DNA of 64,000 bases from CALRWV02 sp943371965 (GCA_943371965.1 CALRWV020000001.1:682001-746000); one strand, 5' to 3'. Counted from the stretch's first letter, positions 1 to 7,953 are shown. Translations and numbers: made by a program. The notes: generated by a model from the letters alone, not told the origin.

Positions 1-376
1 TGCTGGAAAGAAGTGATTTGGAATAAAACAGGAAGGGATATTCTTTTGAAACAATTTTACTGCTGAAAAACAGGGAAAGTGCTTCAGATGAAGTTTCAAA
101 CGAAATTGAATTGAAAAAAGAAGCCATTTCGAACATGTAAAAAAGAGTGATGGTTTCATGATAACCGGCAGTTTCCGTGTTTTTTCCTCCGATGGATTCG
201 TTGTAGGCCTTGATGTTGTTTCTGATCAGTTCAATTGCCTGTTCAATTGGATTGTTTAAAACATACCATGCCCCAACGGTCAAATGTGCATTGTGCGTCC
301 AGTCATCTTTCGGCAGTAACTTGTTTTCAAATTTGCCGACAAGAATTTCTATTTCTGAAAGTGTTGGGTTTTTCAT
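1..376 (-). CDS. Hypothetical protein, N-terminal part (runs off window)
   Basis: An open frame starts at the ATG complementary to 374-376 and continues without a stop to the window edge (125 codons visible). The N-terminus carries a DDWTHNAHLTVGAWYVL stretch (about residues 24-40). The pattern W-x-H-x-A-H-L-x-V-x-x-W-Y is a conserved signature of an uncharacterised bacterial family, and I cannot name a function. Its ATG overlaps the TGA of the acetyltransferase gene (ATGA at 373-376), so the two are almost certainly translationally coupled. Later residues are moderately hydrophobic, with no obvious membrane span. Confidence 0.7.
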   Translation of the reverse strand, partial: MKNPTLSEIEILVGKFENKLLPKDDWTHNAHLTVGAWYVLNNPIEQAIELIRNNIKAYNESIGGKNTETAGYHETITLFYMFEMASFFNSISFETSSEALSLFFSSKIVSKEYPFLFYSKSLLSS

Positions 377-888
377 GATAATTGATAGTTTGGATTCAGC
401 CAACCCATTGGAATATCTGCTTCAAATGTGTTGTGGGTTGTTTTGATTCTTTTTTCAAACCGTCCTTCAATTATGAACCCGATTGATTCATAAAACTGAA
501 TGGCTTTTTTGTTGCTTTCACGGGCAATCAGTTCAACACGTGCAATATTGTGATGATCAGTTTTTACTGTTTCAAGAAAAGAAAGAAACAGTTTTTTGCC
601 GATTCCTTTTCCCTGATGTTCAGGAGAAACTGCAATGGTTAAATCAGTCAGAACATGTTCAAAAACTTTAATTCCAACCCTGTATGCATGAATTTCACCA
701 ACGATGTCATTACCACTTTCAGCTACCAGAATGAGTCCATCTTTCAAACTTTTGTTAAGGAATCCGGATATGTACTCATCTGTAATTTCTTCTGGCAATC
801 TGGCAATTCCACCTTCGTTTTTTGCAACACTCAGATATAAACGTTTGATTTTTGGAGCATCACTTAATGCTGCATTTCTGAAATTCAT
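373..888 (-). CDS. GNAT family N-acetyltransferase
   Basis: This 171-aa protein is a typical single-domain GNAT enzyme transferring an acetyl group from acetyl-CoA to an amine; the substrate cannot be read. Motif A, the acetyl-CoA pyrophosphate-binding loop, is visible as HQGKGIGKKL (residues 91-100; Q-x-x-G-x-G/A pattern), preceded by the strand LTDLTIAVSPE. The C-terminal motif B reads AIQFYESIGFIIEGRFE, the usual N/QFY-x-x-x-GF element. It is the upstream partner of the partial gene at 1-376, with overlapping stop and start. Length matches the family. The family is certain; specificity is unknown. Confidence 0.9.
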   Translation of the reverse strand: MNFRNAALSDAPKIKRLYLSVAKNEGGIARLPEEITDEYISGFLNKSLKDGLILVAESGNDIVGEIHAYRVGIKVFEHVLTDLTIAVSPEHQGKGIGKKLFLSFLETVKTDHHNIARVELIARESNKKAIQFYESIGFIIEGRFEKRIKTTHNTFEADIPMGWLNPNYQLS

Positions 889-1030
889 GACTTCGTTTTT
901 TCTTTCCCGATTTTCTCAGCCAAAGGCTGATGCGCCTCAGGCGCAGATTGTCGGCTTTCGATTAACTTTTTTATATGATAGCCTAACAGCCTCTGACAGG
1001 GTCTTTGACCGTTGTCAGGGCGATATTGAG

Positions 1031-1555
1031 TTACCATCCCATTCTTTTCCGCAGCTCAGTAATATGGGCAACATGATGTCTTGAATGCCAGGAATACATC
1101 GAAAGTCCCCAAACCAGATTGACTTTTCCGTGTTCTGGGTGTGTATAGTTTTTTGAGAAATCTTCCAGTTTCAATGACTTCATGTACATCACCCATCTTT
1201 TATGGAGATTGTCTAACAATACCAGTGAAATTTCTGCCGGAGCCGTTTTAGCATCAATCAAATCAGCCCAAGCTGTTTCGTCATAAGGTTTGATGGTTGG
1301 TTCATGTTCTGTCATCGTCAATTTGAATCTGGTATAGGCATTCTGATGGCTGTCGAACAAATGGTGGACTACTTGTCTCACGGTCCAACCATCAGGACGG
1401 TAGGGAGTATCAAACTGAGTTTCAGACAAACCGGAAACTGCTTTCCTGAGCAGTTCGGGCATCTTTTCGATATCTGAAATCAGTTCATTTTTCTTTTCTT
1501 CGGTCAATGTTTTGTAGGGTTCAAATTTTCCAATTGGATATCTTAAATCGCTCAT
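1031..1555 (-). CDS. bstA: YfiT/BstA-like DinB-family metal-dependent enzyme
   Basis: The 174-aa product matches the YfiT/BstA branch of the DinB superfamily, a four-helix-bundle metal enzyme. Bacillus relatives act as putative bacillithiol S-transferases. The start is set at 1555 because a GAGGAG ribosome binding site lies just upstream; an in-frame ATG at 1579 would overlap the preceding gene. The metal ligands are visible: histidines at 64/65 (RQVVHHLFDSH) and H160 plus H164 (SWHSRHHVAH), at the positions expected for this family. The DGWTVRQVVHH motif is diagnostic. It lies 1 nt downstream of the Lrp-type regulator and is probably cotranscribed. The actual thiol substrate is inferred only. 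Confidence 0.85.
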   Translation of the reverse strand: MSDLRYPIGKFEPYKTLTEEKKNELISDIEKMPELLRKAVSGLSETQFDTPYRPDGWTVRQVVHHLFDSHQNAYTRFKLTMTEHEPTIKPYDETAWADLIDAKTAPAEISLVLLDNLHKRWVMYMKSLKLEDFSKNYTHPEHGKVNLVWGLSMYSWHSRHHVAHITELRKRMGW

Positions 1556-1556
1556 T

Positions 1557-2027
1557 TCAATTCTCCTCGTTAAATGCAATTTCGATGTTTGATGTTTCTT
1601 TAATGGTGTTCAAAACGATAGTTGTTTTTGTGGAAACAACCGATCCAACCTGACGGAATTTATCTTCAAGCAATTCTCCCAATGCTTCGGTATCAGAGGT
1701 TCTGACTTTGATCAGATAGCAATCTTCACCGGCAATGTGATGGACTTCCAGAATTTCAGGAAACTCCGCCAACAATTTTCCGGTATTACCTTCCGTTTTT
1801 TTGGATTCTGTTCTGATCAGGATAAAAGCCAACAATCCTTTTCCCAACGCTTTTGCATTCAGTCTCGCTGTATATTCTTTGATCAGTCCTTTTTCTTCCA
1901 GTTTTTTTATCCGTTCAAAAACAGCAGAAGGAGCCATTCCAACTTCACGGGCGATTTCAGCATTTGAAGTTTTTGAATTACTCTGAACGATATTCAGGAT
2001 TTTGGTATCAATAGCATCAATAGTCAT
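1557..2027 (-). CDS. Lrp/AsnC family transcriptional regulator
   Basis: This 156-aa regulator has an N-terminal winged HTH (residues about 3-60; NAEIAREVGMAPSAVFERIKKLE is the classical Lrp recognition region) and a C-terminal AsnC/RAM ligand-binding domain (about 68-145, with HHIAGEDCYLIKVRT). It probably senses an amino acid. It lies directly upstream of the bstA-like gene in the same orientation. A perfect 18-bp inverted repeat about 100 bp upstream of its start is a candidate autoregulatory site. Target genes cannot be determined from the window. Confidence 0.92.
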   Translation of the reverse strand: MTIDAIDTKILNIVQSNSKTSNAEIAREVGMAPSAVFERIKKLEEKGLIKEYTARLNAKALGKGLLAFILIRTESKKTEGNTGKLLAEFPEILEVHHIAGEDCYLIKVRTSDTEALGELLEDKFRQVGSVVSTKTTIVLNTIKETSNIEIAFNEEN

Positions 2028-2126
2028 AAATAAATCTCTTGGTTGTGAATTTTATTCGGAATTGCAGGTGAATTACAGAATAATAATTAGTTTCTGTAAA
2101 GAAAAGGAGAGTTTTTGGGAATGTCA

Positions 2127-2170
2127 AGAAGAATATTCTGATTATGTGATATTAATCAGAATATTCTTCT
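2127..2170. promoter_or_regulatory. Perfect 18-bp inverted repeat upstream of the Lrp gene
   Basis: The arms AGAAGAATATTCTGATTA (2127-2144) and its exact reverse complement (2153-2170) are separated by 8 nt. Each arm also contains the palindrome AGAATATTCT. No run of T follows on either strand, which argues against a simple intrinsic terminator. The AT-rich dyad about 100 bp before an Lrp-family gene fits an operator for autoregulation, but this is inference. Confidence 0.5.
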
Positions 2171-2284
2171 GTTATTATGGATTACTAAGAATAATAAGGG
2201 TAAGTGATTGGTATTTGGAATTTGAAGCGTTGATAGGAAAAATCTGTAAAAAACAGATATGATTTTGTTATTCAGATGCATTTT

Positions 2285-2582
2285 ACCCCATAGGGGTTAC
2301 ATGTTTATAGTACATTGCAAAAGGCATTGATGAATAATCGTCCGATCAAATAAATAATTCGAAGCCACAAAAGTTGTTCCGGACGAAACAAATAGAGTTT
2401 AAGTGGAAATTATTTTTTGCGGATTTTGATTTGAGATTAATCTCAATTTCTAATTTCATTTTGAATCATTTTACATTTCGTCCGGAATAAAAATTGCCGT
2501 ATATACAGCATTACTGCCCGGACGATGACTTTTTTATTTACCGATTGGTTGCCGAGCTATAAACATGTCACCCCGATGGGGT
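2285..2582. repeat. MITE-like element with 26-bp terminal inverted repeats
   Basis: The termini 2285-2310 and 2557-2582 are inverted repeats matching at 24 of 26 positions, ending in ACATGTTTATAG internally and ACCCCAT at the outside. A second, perfect 12-bp inverted pair (TTCCGGACGAAA at 2377-2388, its complement at 2476-2487) is nested inside. No coding capacity is seen in the roughly 300 bp. The terminal palindrome ACCCCATNGGGGT resembles dispersed repeats I associate with Bacteroidota/Ignavibacteria genomes. It fills most of the 589-bp gap between the Lrp gene and the persulfide dioxygenase gene. Mobility is not shown. Confidence 0.6.
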
Positions 2583-2616
2583 TTGCGGTTTTGTTTTAGC
2601 TGCTAATCTGGGTCAT

Positions 2617-4002
2617 TCAGGCATTTTGAAAAGCAACCAGTTTGATTCCGGTGTCTTTGATTTTTGCCATTCCACCCAAAACGTTGGTGAGTTTTTTGAA
2701 TCCATTTCTTTCGAGAATGGAAATTGCCATCATCGAACGGTAACCACCGCCGCAGAAAACGGTGTAGTGTTTTTGCGGATCAAGTGTGTTCAGATTTTTT
2801 TGAAGATCGCTGAGAGTCAGGAGAATTGAATTTTCAACAATCCCCGTTTGGAATTCACTCATATTTCTGACATCCAGAATATTTTCTGTTGAAAGTAAAT
2901 TATCCGTAAATTCCTGAGCTGTTATGCTGTGGGTTGCTGCAACAGGTTTGCCGGAATTTATCCAAGTTGTAATCCCGCCCGATAAAATTCCCCTAACATT
3001 TTCATAACCGATTCTTGCGAGACGCAAAACGGTTTCTTCTTCTTTTCCAGATTCGGTAACCAGAATGAGCGGTGTTTTTGAATCCAACAAATGACCAACC
3101 CAATTGGCAAACTGTCCGGCAAGGCTGATGTTCATTGAATTGGGAATGTGCTGTTTTGCAAAATCTTCTTCAAACCGCGTATCAAGAATCAAAGCGCCAT
3201 TTTCTGCTTCGGAAATAAACTCCGCCAAGGTAATCAGATGGTTATTTCTCTGCATAACAGATTCAATATTCTCATAGCCGGTTTTATTGATGACTGCATC
3301 CACAAAATAGTAGGGCGGTGGTGCAGAAAGTCCATCAAGAAGTGATTTCACGAATTCCAGTTTTGAATTCTGCTGAAGCGCGTAGTTTACTTTTTTCTGG
3401 ATTCCAATGGTTGTTTGGCGTTCTTTTCCGATATTTTTTCCGCAGGAAGAACCTGCTCCATGTCCAGGAAAAACAATGACATCATCGGGAAGTGTTTTGA
3501 TTTTTGTTTCGATCGAATCAAACAATAAAGCTGCAAGATCTTCTTTGGTAAGATCACTTTTTACCGCCAGATCAGGACGGCCTACTTCACCGACGAAAAG
3601 TGTATCACCGGTAAAAATGGCATACGGTTTTTGTGATTCATCCATCAGTAGAAAACACGAAGATTCCATCGTGTGGCCGGGTGTGTGTAGAACCTGAATT
3701 TTTACTTTTCCAACCTGAAAAGTTTGATAATCGGATGCAACAGTGACTTTGTAATTTGGTTTTGCCGTGGGGCCATAAACAATTTCAGCCCCGGTTGCCT
3801 TAGCCAAATCAAGATGACCCGAAACGAAATCAGCATGGAAATGGGTTTCGAACACATATTTTATTTTTGCATTCCTGCTTTTTGCAAGGGAAAGATAAGG
3901 TTCAATTTCACGCATCGGATCAATAACAACAGCCTCACCTTCCGATTCGATGTAGTAGGCGGCTTCTGCCAGACAAGCGGTATAAAGTTGTTCGATGTAC
4001 AT
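2617..4002 (-). CDS. Persulfide dioxygenase (MBL fold) fused to two rhodanese domains
   Basis: The 461-aa protein has an ETHE1-like metallo-beta-lactamase domain (about 1-245), then a rhodanese-like domain (about 260-355) and a second one (about 362-455). Candidate iron ligands H54 (in ETHFHADFVSGH), H110 (HTPGH) and D133 (TGDTLF) fit the mononuclear Fe(II) site of persulfide dioxygenases. The first rhodanese lacks the catalytic cysteine (VTESGKEEE at the loop); the second keeps it (C417 in FCGGGYRS). The expected job is oxidation of glutathione- or protein-bound persulfide to sulfite, with sulfur transfer. It is the last gene of the five-gene sulfur operon, 6 nt after the hydroxylase-like gene. 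Confidence 0.9.
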   Translation of the reverse strand: MYIEQLYTACLAEAAYYIESEGEAVVIDPMREIEPYLSLAKSRNAKIKYVFETHFHADFVSGHLDLAKATGAEIVYGPTAKPNYKVTVASDYQTFQVGKVKIQVLHTPGHTMESSCFLLMDESQKPYAIFTGDTLFVGEVGRPDLAVKSDLTKEDLAALLFDSIETKIKTLPDDVIVFPGHGAGSSCGKNIGKERQTTIGIQKKVNYALQQNSKLEFVKSLLDGLSAPPPYYFVDAVINKTGYENIESVMQRNNHLITLAEFISEAENGALILDTRFEEDFAKQHIPNSMNISLAGQFANWVGHLLDSKTPLILVTESGKEEETVLRLARIGYENVRGILSGGITTWINSGKPVAATHSITAQEFTDNLLSTENILDVRNMSEFQTGIVENSILLTLSDLQKNLNTLDPQKHYTVFCGGGYRSMMAISILERNGFKKLTNVLGGMAKIKDTGIKLVAFQNA

Positions 4003-4008
4003 GGTAAA

Positions 4009-4884
4009 TTATCCTTTATCGGAAAATGGAAAAACAGTTTGCTGAATAAAATTAGGCGGGTAAAGTTCAACAGAATTAAATCCCAATTCAATATCTTTTC
4101 CGTCTGATGGAATATAATTTGTTTTTAACAAATAATCCCAGATACTGAGAGTTATTCCGTAATTCACACCTTTAAGACCGGCAGGAATATTTTTTGCGTG
4201 ATGCCAGATATGCATTACAGGATTGTTTAAAATATATTTCAGTGGACCGTATGTTAATTTCACATTCGAATGGTTTAAATGCCCGATTATAATCTGAAAC
4301 AAGTAAACCATGAACAGATTCTCAACGCTGAATCCGATCATTGCAAGGGGAATGAATTGAAGGGATTTGTAAACAACTGATTCCATCCAGTGATAGCGGA
4401 GATGTGCTGCAAATCCCATTTCCTGAACGGAATGGTGCACTTTATGAAATTTCCAGAGGAACGGAACGGAATGAAGCAAACGGTGAATATTCCACTGAAT
4501 AAAATCGGTAACAAGAAATATCAAAACCAGTTGAACTGAATCAGGAAATGAGGCAATTGAAATGAAATCAATGCTGCTGAAACCCAAAGCTGAAATAAAA
4601 TCATTGAAAAATGTTGAACTCAATTTTGTCAGGGCATTGAAAATGATCAGATTGAAAATAAAAAAATTGAAAAACATGTAGAAGACATCCAGAAAAAAAT
4701 CCTTTCTGAAAGCCGATTGGTTTTTTCGCCAGGGAAAAAGGATTTCAAGAAACCAGACAACGAGAGAAATACCGATAAGCAAATAGAAATAATTGTAAAA
4801 ATTCGGATTGAGTATTTCTTTGAAAATATAATTGAAATAATCCGAGTATCCTGAAATATAAATTTCGAAATAATGCTGAAACAT
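4009..4884 (-). CDS. Sterol desaturase/fatty acid hydroxylase family membrane protein
   Basis: The 291-aa integral membrane protein has about four to five hydrophobic segments and the histidine clusters of the fatty acid hydroxylase superfamily (di-iron centre): HRLLH (near 155), HKVHH (near 165), HLRYH, and HIWHH (near 228). It therefore probably hydroxylates or desaturates a lipid. Substrate specificity cannot be read. It sits inside the sulfur operon with 6-nt gaps to the rhodanese lipoprotein gene upstream and the persulfide dioxygenase gene downstream, so coordinated expression is very likely. Its presence among sulfane-sulfur enzymes is unexpected and is discussed as a finding. Confidence 0.88.
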   Translation of the reverse strand: MFQHYFEIYISGYSDYFNYIFKEILNPNFYNYFYLLIGISLVVWFLEILFPWRKNQSAFRKDFFLDVFYMFFNFFIFNLIIFNALTKLSSTFFNDFISALGFSSIDFISIASFPDSVQLVLIFLVTDFIQWNIHRLLHSVPFLWKFHKVHHSVQEMGFAAHLRYHWMESVVYKSLQFIPLAMIGFSVENLFMVYLFQIIIGHLNHSNVKLTYGPLKYILNNPVMHIWHHAKNIPAGLKGVNYGITLSIWDYLLKTNYIPSDGKDIELGFNSVELYPPNFIQQTVFPFSDKG

Positions 4885-4890
4885 TGCCTG

Positions 4891-5310
4891 TTAATTTCTG
4901 GTTGTCGGTAGGTTATTGGAATACCATGATGTAATGCCGCCATCCAAATCATAAATTTCTGTGAATCCCATTGATTTCAGTTTCAGAAGAGTCTGATAAC
5001 TTCTGTTACCTGAATGGCAGTACAAATAGACGGGTTTTGTTTTATCAAGTGTTGTTAATTGTGCGGCAAAATCAGGTTTGTAAAAATCCATCCATTTTGC
5101 GTTTTTCAGATGCGAACCCATGAACTCGCCCCAGGTTCTCACATCAATCAATTGTGCATTTGTGGAATCCTGAACCAGTTTTTGCTGAAACTCAAGAGCT
5201 TTCAGTGACATGATTTTTGATGTTTCATCTGTTTTTGTCTGCTGCTTTTGTCCGCAGGAAATTACTGAAAATGCAAATACAGATAAAAAAATAAGAGCAA
5301 AGGTTTTCAT
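4891..5310 (-). CDS. Rhodanese-domain lipoprotein
   Basis: The 139-aa precursor begins with a lipoprotein signal peptide whose lipobox ends at C19 (FSVISC), followed by a single rhodanese domain (about 35-135). The active-site loop CHSGNRS places the catalytic cysteine at C98, and the DVRTWGEF and YDLDGGITSW motifs are standard for the family. It should carry sulfane sulfur on the periplasmic side of a membrane. The gene abuts the thioredoxin gene upstream (adjacent at 5310/5311) and is the third gene of the operon. Confidence 0.9.
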   Translation of the reverse strand: MKTFALIFLSVFAFSVISCGQKQQTKTDETSKIMSLKALEFQQKLVQDSTNAQLIDVRTWGEFMGSHLKNAKWMDFYKPDFAAQLTTLDKTKPVYLYCHSGNRSYQTLLKLKSMGFTEIYDLDGGITSWYSNNLPTTRN

Positions 5311-5631
5311 TTATTGATTTCCAAATTTATTGATCAGCTGTTCAAGATATTCAACAGGAACCACTCCCGATTGTCTCCAAAGTTCAGCTCCATTTTTGAA
5401 TAAAACCAAAGTGGGAATTGATCTGATCTGGTAATGATTTGCAACAGTCTGATTTTTATCCACATCGATTTTTATTACCGTTGCTTTTCCTTTTACTTTT
5501 GATGAAAGTTCAACCAGTTTTGGCGCCATCACTTTGCACGGACCACACCAGTCGGCATAAAAATCCACCAAAACAGGTTTGTCTGAATTGATCATTTCCG
5601 AGAACGTTATTTTCTTTTCTGCAGTTTCCAT
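5311..5631 (-). CDS. trxA: Thioredoxin
   Basis: This is a single-domain thioredoxin of 106 aa with the canonical active site W28-C29-G-P-C32 and the cis-proline region RSIPT. There is no signal peptide, so it is cytoplasmic. An in-frame GTG three codons upstream (5640) is an alternative start; the ATG at 5631 is preferred. It lies between the DUF6132 gene and the rhodanese lipoprotein gene and probably reduces rhodanese-bound persulfide or protein disulfides in this pathway. It is likely a pathway-specific thioredoxin rather than the housekeeping one, which is inference from the operon context. Confidence 0.93.
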   Translation of the reverse strand: METAEKKITFSEMINSDKPVLVDFYADWCGPCKVMAPKLVELSSKVKGKATVIKIDVDKNQTVANHYQIRSIPTLVLFKNGAELWRQSGVVPVEYLEQLINKFGNQ

Positions 5632-5646
5632 AATTCTCACATTTAA

Positions 5647-5817
5647 TTAAAATTGGGTTGCAAACAGCAAACCGGTAAAAGCGCCATAAAGAGTGGCAAT
5701 GTATTTGTTTGAAGTAATCAGACACATTCCAGAACGGCAGCCTACAAATTTCCAGTAGGAATATCCGAGTCCGCCACCGATTAGAATTCCTGCACCGACT
5801 GATAAAACTGATTGCAT
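5647..5817 (-). CDS. Small DUF6132-type membrane protein
   Basis: A 56-aa ORF reads from the ATG complementary to 5815-5817 to a TAA at 5647-5649. It has two hydrophobic helices (about 4-20 and 40-54) around the motif YWKFVGCRSGMCLITSN. An AAGGAAA ribosome binding site precedes the start. The motif Y-W-x-F-x-G-C-x-x-G-x-C-x-x-T-x-N recurs in the N-terminal part of the rhodanese fusion at 11735-12214, which identifies the family. Two invariant cysteines suggest sulfane-sulfur or metal binding at the membrane; the function is unproven. It is the first gene of the operon driven by the promoter and operator at 5835-5879. Confidence 0.85.
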   Translation of the reverse strand: MQSVLSVGAGILIGGGLGYSYWKFVGCRSGMCLITSNKYIATLYGAFTGLLFATQF

Positions 5818-5834
5818 TGAATTTCCTTTTTTAA

Positions 5835-5879
5835 CAAAGGTAGAATAAAGTTGTAAAGTGAGTCAGTAACATTTGTTAC
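5835..5879 (-). promoter_or_regulatory. Promoter with Crp/Fnr-type operator for the sulfur operon
   Basis: On the minus strand the -7 element TACCTTTG (complement of 5835-5842) matches the TAnnTTTG consensus of Bacteroidota. Exactly 23 nt upstream lies the inverted repeat GTAAC-AAAT-GTTAC (complement of 5866-5879). Its centre falls near -42 of the expected transcription start, the class II activator position of Crp/Fnr proteins. The same arrangement with the same spacing occurs at 12457-12501. The regulator gene is not in this window. Confidence 0.7.
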
Positions 5880-5902
5880 AGAAGAAAAGTGCGGATAGTG
5901 TC

Positions 5903-5962
5903 ATCCCCGCGAAAGCGGGGATCCAAAAGTGGTTGGGAGTGGATCCCCGATTTCGCGGGGAT
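5903..5962. repeat. Double REP-like palindrome, possible terminator
   Basis: The 22-bp arms 5903-5924 and 5941-5962 are inverted repeats with one mismatch. Each arm is itself a hairpin (ATCCCCGC-GAAA-GCGGGGAT type). It lies between the end of the YeeE-pair operon and the promoter of the thioredoxin/rhodanese operon, so it may insulate them as a terminator. No T-run is present. Confidence 0.55.
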
Positions 5963-5981
5963 AACTGAGAGTATTAATTTT

Positions 5982-6392
5982 TCAATGCGGCAAATTTGGA
6001 CGGTAATAACTGTAAACCCAAGTTCCTATCAATGCAAAGAATAAACTGACAATTGCAGTTGGAACTCCAGCCCCAACCTGAATATACAATGGCCCGGGAC
6101 ACGCACCAGTTAATGCCCAACCCATTCCAAAAATAATTCCACCGGTAAGTGTTCCTTTTGTATACTTCTTTTCAGGATAACTGATTTCTGCACCGTCGTA
6201 AGATTTAACCTTGAAGATTTTCATAATGAAAATGGAAATCATTCCAACAACAACTGCAGAACCGATAATTCCATACATGTGAAAGGACTGAAAACGGAAC
6301 ATTTCCTGAATTCTGAACCAGGAGATAACTTCACTCTTGGTGAGTACGATTCCGAACAATATTCCAAAGAAAACAAATTTAAGATTTTTCAT
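5982..6392 (-). CDS. YeeE/YedE-type thiosulfate transporter half (DUF6691-like)
   Basis: The 136-aa membrane protein has four predicted helices and the signature GMGWALTGACPGPLYIQ (about residues 88-104), whose cysteine corresponds to the sulfur-relay cysteine of YeeE/TsuA proteins. It pairs with the adjacent 6401-6958 gene, which encodes the other half, 8 nt upstream. A GAGGAAAATC ribosome binding site precedes the ATG at 6392. Together the two probably form a split thiosulfate or sulfane-sulfur importer. This is established for single-chain YeeE and inferred for this split form. Confidence 0.85.
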   Translation of the reverse strand: MKNLKFVFFGILFGIVLTKSEVISWFRIQEMFRFQSFHMYGIIGSAVVVGMISIFIMKIFKVKSYDGAEISYPEKKYTKGTLTGGIIFGMGWALTGACPGPLYIQVGAGVPTAIVSLFFALIGTWVYSYYRPNLPH

Positions 6393-6400
6393 GATTTTCC

Positions 6401-6958
6401 TCAGAATAAAAATGGCATAACAAGGTGAGTAATGAAAAGTCCGCCAATGAAAAACCCAATAACGGCAATCAGGGAAGAAGACTGAAGATTTGACAGACCT
6501 GAAATGGCGTGACCAGATGTACAGCCATCAGCATAACGGGTTCCAAAACCAATCATAAAACCACCTAAAATGATAAAGACAAATCCCTGAAAGGTAAACA
6601 GATTTGCGAAACTGAAGATATCGGCAGGAACCAATCCGTTGAAATTCATGACATGAAGGGCAGCAAGATCAAGAAAAGTAGAAGACGAAATTGCAACAGG
6701 ATTTGGGTTTCCGATCCATTGCGTTCCGATGTAACCGCCGATTACAGTTCCGCCCAAAAAGAAAAAGCTCCAGGTTTCATCTTTCCATTTGTATTTCAGG
6801 TATTCAATTTTACCGGGGAGAATGGCAGCACACAGATGACGGAATGAAGAAGACAATCCAAACGGCTTGTTGCCGAAAATAAGCAATAGAGGCACAGTCA
6901 GACCGATCAAAGGACCGGCAACATACCATGGCCAGGGTTGTGACAGAAATTCGATCAT
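6401..6958 (-). CDS. YeeE/YedE family sulfur transporter subunit
   Basis: This 185-aa integral membrane protein carries the family signature GFGTRYADGCTSGHAISG (about residues 140-157), with the conserved cysteine of the G-x-R-x-A-x-G-C-T-S-G-H motif. The start at 6958 is chosen because an AAGGA box is better spaced to it than to the ATG at 6964, which would add two residues. It is followed by the smaller half-transporter gene. The neighbourhood (persulfide dioxygenase, rhodaneses, TauE) supports a role in taking up reduced sulfur species. Confidence 0.88.
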   Translation of the reverse strand: MIEFLSQPWPWYVAGPLIGLTVPLLLIFGNKPFGLSSSFRHLCAAILPGKIEYLKYKWKDETWSFFFLGGTVIGGYIGTQWIGNPNPVAISSSTFLDLAALHVMNFNGLVPADIFSFANLFTFQGFVFIILGGFMIGFGTRYADGCTSGHAISGLSNLQSSSLIAVIGFFIGGLFITHLVMPFLF

Positions 6959-7014
6959 AAACATGATTCCTTCGTTTTTTTGTGAGTTTGAATTTACAGA
7001 AAAGTACTGAGAAA

Positions 7015-7140
7015 ATCGAATGTCGGTAAGTGGCGAGTAGCGAGAGGCTAGTGGAAAATAGTGAATAGAAAAAGATGTAATTGGTAATTGTCAATTCACA
7101 GCCTTTCACGCATTACTCATTACACATGACCCATAACGCT
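7015..7140. repeat. Degenerate low-complexity intergenic mosaic
   Basis: The gap between the YeeE and TauE genes holds imperfect reiterations of short phrases such as GTGGCGAGTAGCGAGAGGC and CGCATTACTCATTACACATG. The same vocabulary recurs at 13045-13245, 44041-44160, 50810-51061 and 51655-51845, and inside the endonuclease gene. No gene is seen. Confidence 0.6.
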
Positions 7141-7953
7141 TTACTTGAACACCAGTTCTTTTGTCAGAATAAAAATTCCCATGAGAAGCACCATCCAGCC
7201 GAAAATGGGTTTTAATGCATCACTGCTGATTTTCTTTGCTGCAAAGGTTCCAATGAAAATTCCTGCCACGGCAAAAGCTGAGTAAGTCAGAAGAAAATTC
7301 CAATCCATTTCCTGATGGTGAAGATCGGATAAAAACCCGATGGTAGAGTTAACCGCAATAATAAAAAGGGAAGTAGCAATCGCCTGTTTGATTTCAAGAC
7401 GGGCAATAAAATACAGGGCGGGAACAATTACAAATCCACCACCTGCGCCGACAAAACCTGTAACCAATCCTACACTTGCACCTACCAGCAATAACTCCGG
7501 AATTTTGAGTGCAAAGAGTTTATCGTGTACTTCACTGAATTCCGGTTTTTTTATCATCGAATAAGCTGAAGAAATCATCAGAATGGCAAACATGATCAGA
7601 ATGAAAACGTCTTTGGTCAACGTGAAAATGGTTGTCTGAAAGAGAATTTCAGGAATGGAAGGCAGTACAAATTTCCGTGTAAAAAAAATGGCTGAAACCG
7701 AGGAAAGCAAAAAGAAAACCGATGTTTTCGGATGAATCAAACCATTTTTGAAATTATTGACTGAACCGATAATACTTGAAAGTGCTACAATGAAAAGTGA
7801 ATAGGAGGTTGCAAGAAGCGGTGAAATGCCGAAAAGGTAAACCAAAATGGGAACAGTCAGGATTGATCCGCCACCACCAATCAATCCAAGAAAAAGACCG
7901 ACGAGAATGGCACCAAAGTAACCCAGAACTGTAAGAATATGGATTTCAGGCAT
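7141..7953 (-). CDS. TauE/SafE family sulfite/organosulfonate exporter
   Basis: The 270-aa protein has about eight hydrophobic helices and the two internal glycine-rich repeats typical of TauE/SafE permeases: GLFLGLIGGGGSILTVPILV (residues about 18-37) and GLVTGFVGAGGGFVIVPALY (about 162-181). Members export sulfite or organosulfonates. Here it may remove sulfite produced by the persulfide dioxygenase. It is 176 bp upstream of the YeeE pair on the same strand. The transported ion is inferred from context. Confidence 0.9.
   Translation of the reverse strand: MPEIHILTVLGYFGAILVGLFLGLIGGGGSILTVPILVYLFGISPLLATSYSLFIVALSSIIGSVNNFKNGLIHPKTSVFFLLSSVSAIFFTRKFVLPSIPEILFQTTIFTLTKDVFILIMFAILMISSAYSMIKKPEFSEVHDKLFALKIPELLLVGASVGLVTGFVGAGGGFVIVPALYFIARLEIKQAIATSLFIIAVNSTIGFLSDLHHQEMDWNFLLTYSAFAVAGIFIGTFAAKKISSDALKPIFGWMVLLMGIFILTKELVFK

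Noticed and set aside
2002..2262. 86-aa plus-strand reading frame
   Set aside because: It overlaps the Lrp gene start and the 18-bp dyad; the dyad creates the frame. No homology-like motif.
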